Below, piece after piece: positions 1 to 7,216 of a stretch of DNA of 37,780 nt. Every line of letters starts with the position of its first letter. Within the stretch, counting starts at the first letter, position 1. A model generated the notes under the pieces. It was not told the origin of the DNA, ran no database searches, and saw nothing but the letters and a program-made list of their open reading frames with translations. Location of the stretch: positions 1-37,780 of the forward strand of contig CAJTWH010000027.1 in the NCBI GenBank assembly GCA_910579995.1, written 5' to 3'. The stretch comes from an uncultured Muribaculaceae bacterium (GTDB lineage Bacteria; Bacteroidota; Bacteroidia; Bacteroidales; Muribaculaceae). The position numbers were made by a program, and so were the translations under genes.

Positions 1-39
1 ACAATTCAGAAAGTAAAAGTTAATTCTGAATATCGTCTG

Positions 40-47
40 CAAAGGTA
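40..47 (-). promoter_or_regulatory. Possible -7 element for a gene beyond the left edge
   Basis: On the minus strand this reads TACCTTTG, a perfect match to the Bacteroidetes -7 consensus TAnnTTTG. I could not find a good TTTG at the expected 19-20 bp upstream spacing, so only half of the promoter is supported. It would drive a minus-strand gene lying left of the window. An 8-bp inverted repeat (ATTCAGAA at 4-11, TTCTGAAT at 24-31) lies just downstream of the expected start point and could be an operator. Confidence 0.4.
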
Positions 48-128
48 AAAGCTAAACAGTGTTTCGACAGCTATGCCGTCTTACGCCGCTACCGCGGCTA
101 TGTGTTCTGACGATATTACAGCCCGGGC

Positions 129-1292
129 CTACAAATCTTCCTCGATAGAGAATTCTTCGGGGAGATCGTCGAAGTTGTCGGGGTCGTCTACGTTTTCTTC
201 GACATCGACATCGTCGTCGGCCTCTACCTCTTTGGCGGCTGTAGGTTTCTTTTTCTTGTCGGCCGAGGGCTCGGCAAGAGCTTCGCTGATGAGCTTTTCG
301 ATTTCATCGGCCAGTTCGGGATTATCCTCAAGCATGCGCTTGGCCGATTCGCGGCCTTGGGCGAGCTTGGTGCCGTTGTAACTGAACCATGAGCCGCTCT
401 TGACTATGATGTTGAGCTCTACGCCAAGGTCGATGAGCTCGCTCGAGCGCGAGATACCTTCGCCGAACATGATGTCGAACTCGGCGCGGCGGAAGGGAGG
501 CGCCACTTTGTTCTTCACCACTTTCACAACGGTATGGCGGCCGAGCACATTGTCGCCTTCTTTAAGAGTGGAGCGCGAGCGGATGTCGAGGCGCACCGAC
601 GAGTAGAACTTCAGCGCGTTGCCGCCGGTAGTGGTCTCGGTGGGGCCGAACATCTGGCCGATCTTGTCGCGAAGCTGGTTGATGAAGATACATGTGGTGT
701 TCGTGCGGGCGATGGTGCCGGTGAGCTTGCGCATGGCCTGCGACATAAGGCGTGCCTGCAGACCCATGTTGCGCTCGCCCATCTCGCCTTCGATCTCGCT
801 CTTGGGGGTAAGGGCGGCCACAGAGTCTACAACGATGATATCCACCGCAGCCGAGCGAATGAGCTGCTCAACGATTTCGAGTGCCTGCTCGCCGTTGTCG
901 GGCTGCGAGATGAGGAGGTTGTTGATATCCACACCGAGCTTCTCGGCATAGAAGCGGTCAAAGGCATGCTCGGCGTCGATGATGGCGGCGATACCGCCCA
1001 ATTTCTGAGCCTCGGCGATGGCGTGGATGGCGAGTGTGGTCTTACCCGACGATTCCGGACCGAAGATTTCGATGATTCGGCCTCGGGGATAGCCGCCTAC
1101 GCCGAGAGCGGAGTTGAGAGCCACCGAGCCCGAGGGGATGACATCAACTTTCTCCACTACCTCGTCGCCCATCTTCATGATGGCGCCGCGGCCGTATGCT
1201 TTTTCGATTCTACCCATGGCCTGCGCGAGCGCTTCGAGGCGCGCTGCCTTGGGGTCGACTTCTTCTTTTGATTTCTTTGCTTTGGTTGCCAT
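129..1292 (-). CDS. recA: RecA recombinase
   Basis: RecA is the ATP-dependent strand-exchange protein of homologous recombination and the co-protease that triggers LexA cleavage. The 387-residue product has the Walker A motif GPESSGKT at about residues 78-85, the RecA signature around KFYSSVRLDIR, and the family layout from a short N-terminal helix to a C-terminal tail. The tail (about residues 350-387) is strongly acidic, as is usual for RecA. Length is normal. The start is supported by a promoter 30 bp upstream and by the typical MATK-type N terminus. It is transcribed alone: a promoter lies just upstream and no gene follows in the window. The identification is near certain. Confidence 0.98.
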   Translation of the reverse strand: MATKAKKSKEEVDPKAARLEALAQAMGRIEKAYGRGAIMKMGDEVVEKVDVIPSGSVALNSALGVGGYPRGRIIEIFGPESSGKTTLAIHAIAEAQKLGGIAAIIDAEHAFDRFYAEKLGVDINNLLISQPDNGEQALEIVEQLIRSAAVDIIVVDSVAALTPKSEIEGEMGERNMGLQARLMSQAMRKLTGTIARTNTTCIFINQLRDKIGQMFGPTETTTGGNALKFYSSVRLDIRSRSTLKEGDNVLGRHTVVKVVKNKVAPPFRRAEFDIMFGEGISRSSELIDLGVELNIIVKSGSWFSYNGTKLAQGRESAKRMLEDNPELADEIEKLISEALAEPSADKKKKPTAAKEVEADDDVDVEENVDDPDNFDDLPEEFSIEEDL

Positions 1293-1321
1293 AATTATGC
1301 AGTATTATTTGTTTTCTGTTG

Positions 1322-1352
1322 CAAAGTTAATACACAGGTTGTGCATTACAAT
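1322..1352 (-). promoter_or_regulatory. recA promoter (Bacteroidetes -33/-7 type)
   Basis: The minus strand has ATTG at 1352-1349, a 19-bp spacer, then TAACTTTG at 1329-1322, matching the TTTG / TAnnTTTG consensus of the major Bacteroidetes sigma factor. Transcription should start near 1317, giving a leader of about 25 nt before the recA ATG. I saw no obvious SOS box overlapping it. Confidence 0.7.
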
Positions 1353-1562
1353 AGCACACTAAAGTTAAATAAAGTTTACATAAATTTATTTCAGCACACC
1401 CTACGCCCAAGCACCACTGATAATCAACACGTTACAAGAAACCTTATATTTTCACTCAAAAAAATCTCATTTCCGCTGAACTATTTTATCCCCCACACGT
1501 TTTATTAGTACATAGCAAAATTACTTTTTCCATTGCAAGAAATGTGATAATGATTGGTTTAT

Positions 1563-1605
1563 TAACTACTGAGGCGACACTGTGATAGCGTCGCCTCAGT
1601 AGTTA
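1563..1605 (-). terminator. Strong hairpin, probable terminator after the DUF1573 gene
   Basis: A perfect 16-bp stem (1563-1578 with 1590-1605, core CTACTGAGGCGAC) closes an 11-nt loop. It lies about 100 bp after the stop of the minus-strand DUF1573 gene and about 210 bp before the recA promoter, so termination of the upstream operon is the simplest role. There is no clear U-tract, so a different role as an RNA-stabilising hairpin is possible. Confidence 0.6.
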
Positions 1606-1616
1606 TATATAGCCGG

Positions 1617-1698
1617 GTGTGTGGTGAGTGGTTGGCAGGGAGTTGGAAACTAATCAGCACCAACCATTATACCACCCACAACCCTCTCGCCACCAACC
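1617..1698. repeat. G-rich intergenic repeat, copy 1 (inverted pair)
   Basis: The left arm reads GTGGTGAGTGGTTGGCAGGG on the plus strand. The right arm reads GGTTGGTGGCGAGAGGG followed by TTGTGGGTGG on the minus strand. Both arms resemble the GGTTGGTGG / TTGTGGGCAG units found elsewhere in the window. The right arm ends a few bases after the stop codon of the DUF1573 gene at 1703. Confidence 0.6.
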
Positions 1699-1702
1699 TT
1701 TT

Positions 1703-2107
1703 TCAGGGTAGCACTGAGCCGCGGAGGCGGAGGGATACTTCCTCGCTTTTGCCTGCGCCGTTGCGCAGCTTCACGCGGATGTCTTTGTCGGCCTCACCGC
1801 GCTGTCCCTTGGGGTTGAATGTAACCTTGATTTTGGCCTTTTCGCCCGGTTTGAGCGGCTTGCGGGGATAGTCGGGCACGGTGCAGCCACATTTGGGCTT
1901 GACCCAGATTATGGCGAGCGGAGTCGTGCCGCTGTTGGCAATTTCAAATTCATGCACCACATCGCCGGCAGACTCTTTGACAGTGCCGAAATCGTAGCTC
2001 ACAGCCTCGAAAGTGGCACCGACTTTCTCGCCCGGTGTCTTGCGCCCGTAGGCGGCAATGCTCAATATGCCCAGCATAGCGATGAGCAATATACGCAGAT
2101 GTTTCAT
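1703..2107 (-). CDS. DUF1573-family exported protein
   Basis: The 134-residue protein starts with a clear signal peptide (MKHLRILLIAMLGILSIAAYG), so it is exported to the periplasm or cell envelope. The rest is one immunoglobulin-like DUF1573 domain, with the family hallmarks of an FDFG-like motif (SYDFGTVKES), a KPKCGCTVPDYP cysteine motif at about residues 80-91 and the ending VTFNPKGQRGE. Such proteins are common in Bacteroidetes but have no firmly assigned function; envelope or surface assembly is a guess. It follows meaB after a 117-bp inverted repeat element and has no obvious promoter of its own, so it may be read through from cysS-meaB. Confidence 0.85.
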   Translation of the reverse strand: MKHLRILLIAMLGILSIAAYGRKTPGEKVGATFEAVSYDFGTVKESAGDVVHEFEIANSGTTPLAIIWVKPKCGCTVPDYPRKPLKPGEKAKIKVTFNPKGQRGEADKDIRVKLRNGAGKSEEVSLRLRGSVLP

Positions 2108-2124
2108 CTTTTATATTTTAATGT

Positions 2125-2228
2125 TTAGGGTTTGTGGTTTGTTGGCTGTGGGCAGCGGGTTACTTACGCTTATCCGTTTTTGCTAATCCGCTGCCCACAC
2201 CCTACCAACCACAAACTACAAACCCTAA
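2125..2228. repeat. G-rich intergenic repeat, copy 2 (long inverted pair)
   Basis: Two arms of roughly 40 bp face each other. The left arm runs from TTAGGGTTTGTGG through GCTGTGGGCAGCGGGTTA (2125-2162). The right arm, read on the minus strand, is TTAGGGTTTGTAGTTTGTGG followed by TTGGTAGGG and TGTGGGCAGCGGATTA (2228-2184). The arms would form a long imperfect cruciform or RNA hairpin. The minus-strand TTAGGG end contains the TAG stop codon of meaB. Confidence 0.75.
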
Positions 2229-3313
2229 GGTTGGCTGAAATATGTGGCGAGTACCTGAGCGGCGGCGGCGAAGGAGCTGCGGCGGTTGGCATATACATCG
2301 GCCTCGCACGAGGCGAGCTGTCGCTGAATCTCGGGATTGTCGTAGAAATGCTTGCGCAGCTGCTCGTCGATAGTCTCATACATCCAGTAGCGCGCCTGCT
2401 CGTGGCGCTTTGCCTCGAAATAGCCGTTTTCTTTCACAAAGGCGAAGTAGCGGTCGATCATATCCCATACTTCGGGTATACCGAGCTCGTAATAGCCTGA
2501 ATATGTGAGTACTTCGGGCGACCACCCCGAGGCCGTCGGCGGGAAGAGGTGGAGTGCCGAGCGATATTGCGCCTGCGCGAGCTGCGCCGGGCCTACATTG
2601 TCGCCGTCGGCCTTGTTGATGACAATACCGTCGGCCATCTCCATGATACCGCGCTTGATACCCTGAAGCTCGTCGCCGGCGCCGGCAATCTGTATGAGCA
2701 GGAAGAAATCGACCATCGAGTGTACGGCGGTCTCGCTCTGCCCCACCCCTACGGTCTCAACGAAGATATTGTTGTAGCCGGCGGCCTCGCACAGCACTAT
2801 CGTCTCGCGCGTCTTGCGGGCCACGCCGCCGAGCGAACCTGCCGACGGGCTGGGGCGGATAAAGGCATTGGGGTGCTGCGAGAGCTTCTCCATGCGCGTC
2901 TTGTCGCCGAGGATAGAGCCCTTTGTGCGCTCACTCGAAGGGTCGATGGCAAGCACGGCAAGTTTGCCGCCGTCTTTGAGCACATGAAGGCCGAAGACGT
3001 CGATACTGGTGCTCTTGCCCGCTCCCGGAACACCCGTGATACCTATGCGGCGCGAGTTGCCCGAATGAGGCAGACACTTCTCTATAACTTCCTGCGCCAA
3101 CGCATAATGCTCCGGTGCAAGACTCTCAACCAGCGTGACGGCACGGCTGAGTGTTGTGACATCGCCGCGGACTATGCCCTCTACGAGCTCCGAGGCCGTC
3201 GGCAGGGGTTTGCGCCTTCGGGGCACGCGGTAAGGGTTGACAATCGGAGGCTGAGCCACACCGCGGTTGACACTCAAGCCGCTATATTGGCTGTCATTTT
3301 CAGGATGTTCCAT
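2225..3313 (-). CDS. meaB: MeaB-like methylmalonyl-CoA mutase-associated GTPase
   Basis: MeaB is the G-protein chaperone that loads and protects adenosylcobalamin in methylmalonyl-CoA mutase, used by Bacteroidales for succinate-propionate interconversion. The 362-residue product has the Walker A motif GVPGAGKS at about residues 94-101, the IDPSS switch motif, and the NKADGDN base-recognition motif, all typical of the MeaB/ArgK family, at normal length. It begins 12 bp after cysS and is probably cotranscribed with it; no mutase gene is in the window. The TAG stop lies inside the end of an inverted repeat element, so the last codons may have been reset by that element. Confidence 0.93.
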   Translation of the reverse strand: MEHPENDSQYSGLSVNRGVAQPPIVNPYRVPRRRKPLPTASELVEGIVRGDVTTLSRAVTLVESLAPEHYALAQEVIEKCLPHSGNSRRIGITGVPGAGKSTSIDVFGLHVLKDGGKLAVLAIDPSSERTKGSILGDKTRMEKLSQHPNAFIRPSPSAGSLGGVARKTRETIVLCEAAGYNNIFVETVGVGQSETAVHSMVDFFLLIQIAGAGDELQGIKRGIMEMADGIVINKADGDNVGPAQLAQAQYRSALHLFPPTASGWSPEVLTYSGYYELGIPEVWDMIDRYFAFVKENGYFEAKRHEQARYWMYETIDEQLRKHFYDNPEIQRQLASCEADVYANRRSSFAAAAQVLATYFSQP

Positions 3314-3325
3314 GGTATCAATATA

Positions 3326-4789
3326 TTACACTGACCACTCTACGCCGTCTTTGGTGTCTTTGACGGAGAAGCCGATTGCGGCGAGGCGGTCGCGGATAAG
3401 GTCGCTGGTGGCCCAGTCTTTGTTTTTCTTGGCGTTGGCGCGGATGTCGAGCAGCAGGTCTACGGCCTCGCGGTAGGGGCGGAGGTTGTCGGTGGCTGCA
3501 CCGCCTTCGTCAACGCGTATGCCGAGAATCTCCACCAGCCATGTATCCATAAACTTGCGGAGGGTGTCGATATCGGCCTGTGTGGCTGTGGCTGTGTGGT
3601 CTTTGACCTGATTTATCATGCGCACGGCGTCGAAGAGCACACCGATGAGCACGGGGGTGTTGAGGTCGTCGTCCATGGCCTCGGCAGCGCGGGCCTCGAG
3701 GGTTGAGACATCGATAGTCGAGGTCTCCGACGCCTTGAGCTCTTGAAGACGGCGATATCCGTCGAGCATACGGCCAAGGGCTGTCTCTGCTGATTTGAGA
3801 GCCTCGTTGCTGAAGTCGACAGTGCCGCGGTAGTGGGCCTGAAGGATGAAGAATCGTATTGTCATCGGCGAGTAGGCCTGCTCAAGCAATTCATGCGAGC
3901 CGGTGAAGAACTCGTCGAGAGTGATGAAGTTGCCCAGCGACTTGCCCATCTTCTTGCCGTTGATGGTGATCATGTTGTTGTGCATCCAATATTTCACCGC
4001 CGGGTGGCCGCTGTGGGCCACGCTCTGGGCTATCTCGCACTCGTGGTGTGGGAATTTGAGGTCCATGCCACCGCCGTGGATGTCGAAAGTCTCGCCGAGA
4101 TATTTCTCGCTCATTGTGGAGCACTCAAGGTGCCAACCGGGGAAGCCCTCGCTCCAAGGCGACGGCCAGTGCATGATATGCTCGGGAGCGGCTTTCTTCC
4201 ACAGCGCGAAGTCGGCGGGATTGCGCTTCTCGCTCTGACCGTCGAGCTCGCGGGTGGTGGCGAGGAGCTCGTCGATGTTGCGGCCCGACAGTTTGCCGTA
4301 GCCGTAGTCTTTGTTGAATTTAGGCACGTCGAAATATACCGAGCCCTCGCTCTCGTAGGCATAGCCGGCGTCGAGGATAGCCTTGATATATTCGATCTGC
4401 TCTATGATGTGGCCCGAGGCATGAGGCTCGATCGATGGAGGCAAGACATTGAGCGCCTCCATAGCCTTGTGGTAGCGGCCCATGTAGTACTGCACCACTT
4501 CCATGGGCTCGAGCTGCTCAAGGCGTGCTTTCTTGGCAATCTTGTCCTCGCCTTCGTCGGCGTCGTGCTCAAGGTGGCCTACATCGGTGATATTGCGCAC
4601 ATAGCGCACCTTGTAGCCAAGGTGGGTGAGATATCGGTAAACGATATCGAATGTGATGGCCGGACGGGCATGTCCGAGATGGCCGTCGCCATAAACTGTC
4701 GGCCCGCAGACATACATGCCCACCATGTTATCATGAAGAGGATGGAATTCCTCTTTCCGGCGGGTCATGGAGTTGTAGATGGTAAGCAT
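3326..4789 (-). CDS. cysS: Cysteinyl-tRNA synthetase
   Basis: This class I aminoacyl-tRNA synthetase charges tRNA-Cys in the cytoplasm. The 487-residue protein has the HIGH-type signature HLGH at residues 37-40 in CGPTVYGDGHLGH and the KMSKS-type loop KMGKS at 280-284. The zinc ligands expected of the family are visible as C28, C223, H249 and E250. The DALR-like C-terminal region is present, and length is normal. It is the first gene of a likely cysS-meaB operon. The region upstream holds a palindromic repeat and no clear -7/-33 promoter, so its promoter is not resolved. Confidence 0.97.
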   Translation of the reverse strand: MLTIYNSMTRRKEEFHPLHDNMVGMYVCGPTVYGDGHLGHARPAITFDIVYRYLTHLGYKVRYVRNITDVGHLEHDADEGEDKIAKKARLEQLEPMEVVQYYMGRYHKAMEALNVLPPSIEPHASGHIIEQIEYIKAILDAGYAYESEGSVYFDVPKFNKDYGYGKLSGRNIDELLATTRELDGQSEKRNPADFALWKKAAPEHIMHWPSPWSEGFPGWHLECSTMSEKYLGETFDIHGGGMDLKFPHHECEIAQSVAHSGHPAVKYWMHNNMITINGKKMGKSLGNFITLDEFFTGSHELLEQAYSPMTIRFFILQAHYRGTVDFSNEALKSAETALGRMLDGYRRLQELKASETSTIDVSTLEARAAEAMDDDLNTPVLIGVLFDAVRMINQVKDHTATATQADIDTLRKFMDTWLVEILGIRVDEGGAATDNLRPYREAVDLLLDIRANAKKNKDWATSDLIRDRLAAIGFSVKDTKDGVEWSV

Positions 4790-4825
4790 AGTTTAGCTTT
4801 ACTAATCGATTTTACAATAGGTTGG

Positions 4826-4897
4826 TAGGGACGCGGCGAGGATTCTTATCTTTGTGATATACCTTTTGAGGAGCGGACGCGCCTCGGCGCGTCCCTA
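4826..4897. repeat. Palindromic GC-rich intergenic element (REP-like, second family)
   Basis: TAGGGACGCGGCGAGG at 4826-4841 is repeated in inverted form as CCTCGGCGCGTCCCTA at 4882-4897 with one mismatch. The right side is itself a near-perfect hairpin, GGACGCGCC / GGCGCGTCC (4875-4894). Between the arms the plus strand has a -7-like TATCTTTG at 4847-4854. It lies between the cysS start and the DUF3467 stop and is distinct in sequence from the GGTTGGTGG family. Confidence 0.7.
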
Positions 4898-4946
4898 CAA
4901 TCCGGTTATAAGGCCAATAAGCTACAACTTATCAACCTTTTTAAAT

Positions 4947-5261
4947 TTACGCTTCGAAGGGGTTGGGTATACCGCCCTGCTTGGGAGCGTTTTTGGGGAG
5001 TTTGCGCTCGATGGTGCCGAAAGTGGCCTCGTAGCGCTGAACATTCTCGCTCAGAGCCGACAGAAGGGTCTTGGCATTCTCGGGAGTCATGATAATGCGG
5101 CTCTGCACCTTGGCCTGAGGCATGTTGGGAGCAACGGCGATGAAGTCGAGGAAGAACTCGTTGGGGCCGTGAGAGATTACTGCAAGGTTGGCATAGTGGC
5201 CGTTTGCCACTTCGGGGGTGAGCTCGATCTTGAGCTCCTGCTGTTTGGGTTTATTTTCCAT
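4947..5261 (-). CDS. DUF3467-family protein
   Basis: This 104-residue cytoplasmic protein matches the DUF3467 pattern: a short N-terminal lysine/glutamine-rich stretch, then YANLAVISHGPNEFFLDF and RIIMTPENAKTLLSAL, which are the conserved family segments. The function of the family is unknown; I do not infer one. The gene starts 8 bp after the NigD-like lipoprotein gene, as the last member of the slyD-lolD-lipoprotein run. Confidence 0.88.
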   Translation of the reverse strand: MENKPKQQELKIELTPEVANGHYANLAVISHGPNEFFLDFIAVAPNMPQAKVQSRIIMTPENAKTLLSALSENVQRYEATFGTIERKLPKNAPKQGGIPNPFEA

Positions 5262-5269
5262 TGTGATAA

Positions 5270-5941
5270 TTATTCTTTATCTATATCAGTGAATTGCAAT
5301 CCATTGGCGGGATCTTTATAATATATGCGGATACCCTTGGTGGTTTCTTTGTTCCACATATCCTCGATATTGTAGGAGCAATAGAAATAGTACTGGTTGA
5401 TAGAGCCGTTGGTGTCGGCAGTGAAGAGAAGGCGGTATTGCGGACGCTCGCTGTTTTCGGTTTCCTCGTCGAGAACAAACTGAATCTTTGGAGCCTTGGC
5501 GGCAGTGGCGCTGATAAATGTCATATCGAGATACTGACCTGAGCGGTTGATGGTCTGCATGGCCACTTCATCGGTCGCCCAGTCTTTATATTCGATTGTA
5601 TTGCCCTTTACCGGGGTTGAGCCGCGGCCTTCTGCCACAACAGCCTCAAACACCACAACGGGGCCGCTCACATAGCGCAGACCCATCGAAGGCTCGTAGC
5701 TGATGACGATACGGTCGCCGACCTTGAATTCAGAAGTAGTGAACTTCTGGTTGGTGGTGAGCGTGATAAGAGGAGAATCGCCGCTCTGGCGGAATGACAT
5801 TGTGGCTCCGGCCTCGTTGAAATGGTCGAGAGTCACAAAATCGATGTAGCTCTGAGGACCTCCGTTGTCGTCGCTTGAGCAAGAAGTGAGGCCAAAACCG
5901 GCGAGAAGAGCCGCGCCGATAAGCAAATTTTTAATTTTCAT
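5270..5941 (-). CDS. NigD-like lipoprotein
   Basis: The 223-residue product has a lipoprotein signal peptide with lipobox GLTSC and predicted lipidated Cys21, followed by the serine/aspartate-rich linker (SSDDNGG) common to surface lipoproteins of Bacteroidetes. The body, with a predicted beta-rich region ending in WNKETTKGIRIYYKDP, resembles the NigD family found in Bacteroides. I chose the ATG at 5941 rather than one 12 codons upstream because it puts the basic MKIKN directly before the hydrophobic core and avoids overlapping the ATPase gene. Function of NigD-like proteins is not established. Confidence 0.75.
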   Translation of the reverse strand: MKIKNLLIGAALLAGFGLTSCSSDDNGGPQSYIDFVTLDHFNEAGATMSFRQSGDSPLITLTTNQKFTTSEFKVGDRIVISYEPSMGLRYVSGPVVVFEAVVAEGRGSTPVKGNTIEYKDWATDEVAMQTINRSGQYLDMTFISATAAKAPKIQFVLDEETENSERPQYRLLFTADTNGSINQYYFYCSYNIEDMWNKETTKGIRIYYKDPANGLQFTDIDKE

Positions 5942-5945
5942 TGCG

Positions 5946-6626
5946 TTAATTATGTTTTGAATTGGTTTCGATGCCAACGATTTTACCGTCGGCCATTCTT
6001 ACTATTGTGTCGGAGTCGGCAGCGAGACCTTCGTCGTGGGTGACGATCACGAAAGTCGCGCCGAGCTCGTCGCGTAATTCGAAGAAAAGTTTGTGTAGCG
6101 AGGCGCGGTTGGCCGAATCAAGGCTACCGGAGGGCTCATCGGCAAATATGACTTTCGGGTCATTGACAAGAGCTCTCGCCACAGCTGCACGCTGGCACTC
6201 ACCTCCCGACAGTTCCGACGGGCGGTGACCGGCGCGGTCGCTCAAGCCAAGGCGGTCGAGAAGTCTTGCCGCCAGCTCCATAGCCTCGCGCTGCGACTTG
6301 CCGCCGATAAGCGCCGGCATAGCCACATTCTCTGCCAAGGTAAACTCGGGCAGGAGTTGATGGAACTGGAAGACGAAGCCTATGTTGGCATTGCGGAATG
6401 CCGAGAGCTTTCGGTCGGGCAAAGCGGTGACATCGGTGCCGTCGAAGAGCACACGTCCGCCCTTGTCGGGGGCCGACAGTGTGCCCAAAATCTGCAGCAA
6501 GGTTGTCTTGCCGGCACCGCTGGGACCGACGATGGTCGTCACCTTGCCTGAGGCGATATCAAGGCTTATACCCTTGAGGACTTCAAGAGCACCGAAGGTC
6601 TTGTGTATGTCGCGGGCGCTCAGCAT
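5946..6626 (-). CDS. LolD-like ABC transporter ATP-binding protein
   Basis: This 226-residue protein is a complete ABC ATPase: Walker A GPSGAGKTT (34-42), Q-loop FVFQFHQLLPEFT, signature LSGGECQR, Walker B VIFADEPSGSLD and H-loop VTHD. The sequence is closest to the MacB/LolD group, which powers extraction of lipoproteins or other envelope substrates. No permease is adjacent, so the partner is encoded elsewhere. The ATG at 6626 overlaps the slyD stop by 7 bp (ATGCTGA), which suggests translational coupling; the alternative start 9 codons earlier would lie deeper in slyD. A LolD assignment rather than a generic exporter ATPase is inference. Confidence 0.85.
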   Translation of the reverse strand: MLSARDIHKTFGALEVLKGISLDIASGKVTTIVGPSGAGKTTLLQILGTLSAPDKGGRVLFDGTDVTALPDRKLSAFRNANIGFVFQFHQLLPEFTLAENVAMPALIGGKSQREAMELAARLLDRLGLSDRAGHRPSELSGGECQRAAVARALVNDPKVIFADEPSGSLDSANRASLHKLFFELRDELGATFVIVTHDEGLAADSDTIVRMADGKIVGIETNSKHN

Positions 6627-7186
6627 CCGCCGCAGCACCCTCCCTCGCCGCATGAGCTGTCGCCGCAGTCACCGCCGCCACAACCACCGCACCCGCAGCT
6701 GTGCTTGGGGTGGAGTTCGTCTTCGGTCGGCTCGCGCACAACGAGCACCTCGCCGGTGAAGCGCACCTTGTCTTTTGCCAAGGGATGGTTGAGGTCAATC
6801 ACCACATCGGTAGGGGTGAGCTCGAGCACTACGCCGTCGATACGGAATCCGTCGGGGGTGCGCAGGGGTATCACCTCGCCGGGAGCGAACATCTCCTCGT
6901 CGAATTTGCCGTCGACTGTCATGCGCTCGCGCGGTATGCGGTAGATTTCATCCTGAGTATAGGGGCCGAAACCCTCTTCGGGCATGGCTACGACATCGAA
7001 TTTATAGCCGGCCTCTTTGCCTGAGAGCTCTTTGTCGAGAGCCTCTACGAGACCGAGGGTCATGCCGTCGATCACGCGGTCGGGGTCGTCGGCGGTGGTT
7101 TCGTGTACGAGTTCTTCTGTGCCGTCTTCGTTGATACGGTAGAGCTTATATGCTATCTCGAAATATTTTCCGGGTTCGATTTTCAT
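6620..7186 (-). CDS. SlyD-like FKBP-type peptidyl-prolyl isomerase
   Basis: The 188-residue product has the SlyD architecture: an FKBP half at the N terminus (YKLYRINEDGTEELVHET), an insert-in-flap chaperone region containing EGFGPYTQDEIYRIPRE, the conserved VVIDLNHPLAKDKVRFTGEV segment, and a metal-binding tail. The tail has 8 cysteines in the last 26 residues plus two histidines just before it (HPKH), consistent with nickel or zinc binding. Known SlyD proteins assist folding and nickel delivery. It precedes and overlaps the LolD-like gene and follows the C69 peptidase gene by 30 bp. Confidence 0.9.
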   Translation of the reverse strand: MKIEPGKYFEIAYKLYRINEDGTEELVHETTADDPDRVIDGMTLGLVEALDKELSGKEAGYKFDVVAMPEEGFGPYTQDEIYRIPRERMTVDGKFDEEMFAPGEVIPLRTPDGFRIDGVVLELTPTDVVIDLNHPLAKDKVRFTGEVLVVREPTEDELHPKHSCGCGGCGGGDCGDSSCGEGGCCGGC

Positions 7187-7216
7187 TTTCTTATATGTTG
7201 TGTTTTAATTATCAAT

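Larger units (their letters stand above)
1293..1702. other. Intergenic region between the DUF1573 gene and recA
   Basis: This 410-bp gene-free stretch holds the recA promoter at 1322-1352, an AT-rich segment without recognisable features at about 1360-1560, a strong hairpin at 1563-1605 and a G/C-rich inverted repeat element at 1617-1698. I see no convincing coding sequence or RNA gene in it. Confidence 0.7.

Noticed and set aside
3833..4828. Plus-strand open frame of 331 codons opposite cysS
   Set aside because: Shadow of cysS; no domain and no promoter.
4847..4854. Full plus-strand promoter inside the palindrome at 4826-4897
   Set aside because: TATCTTTG is a good -7, but the only TTG upstream is 22 bp away and no plus-strand gene follows.
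4790..4946. T-box or riboswitch upstream of cysS
   Set aside because: No T-box-like conserved bulge or riboswitch core is visible; the structure is explained by the palindromic repeat.
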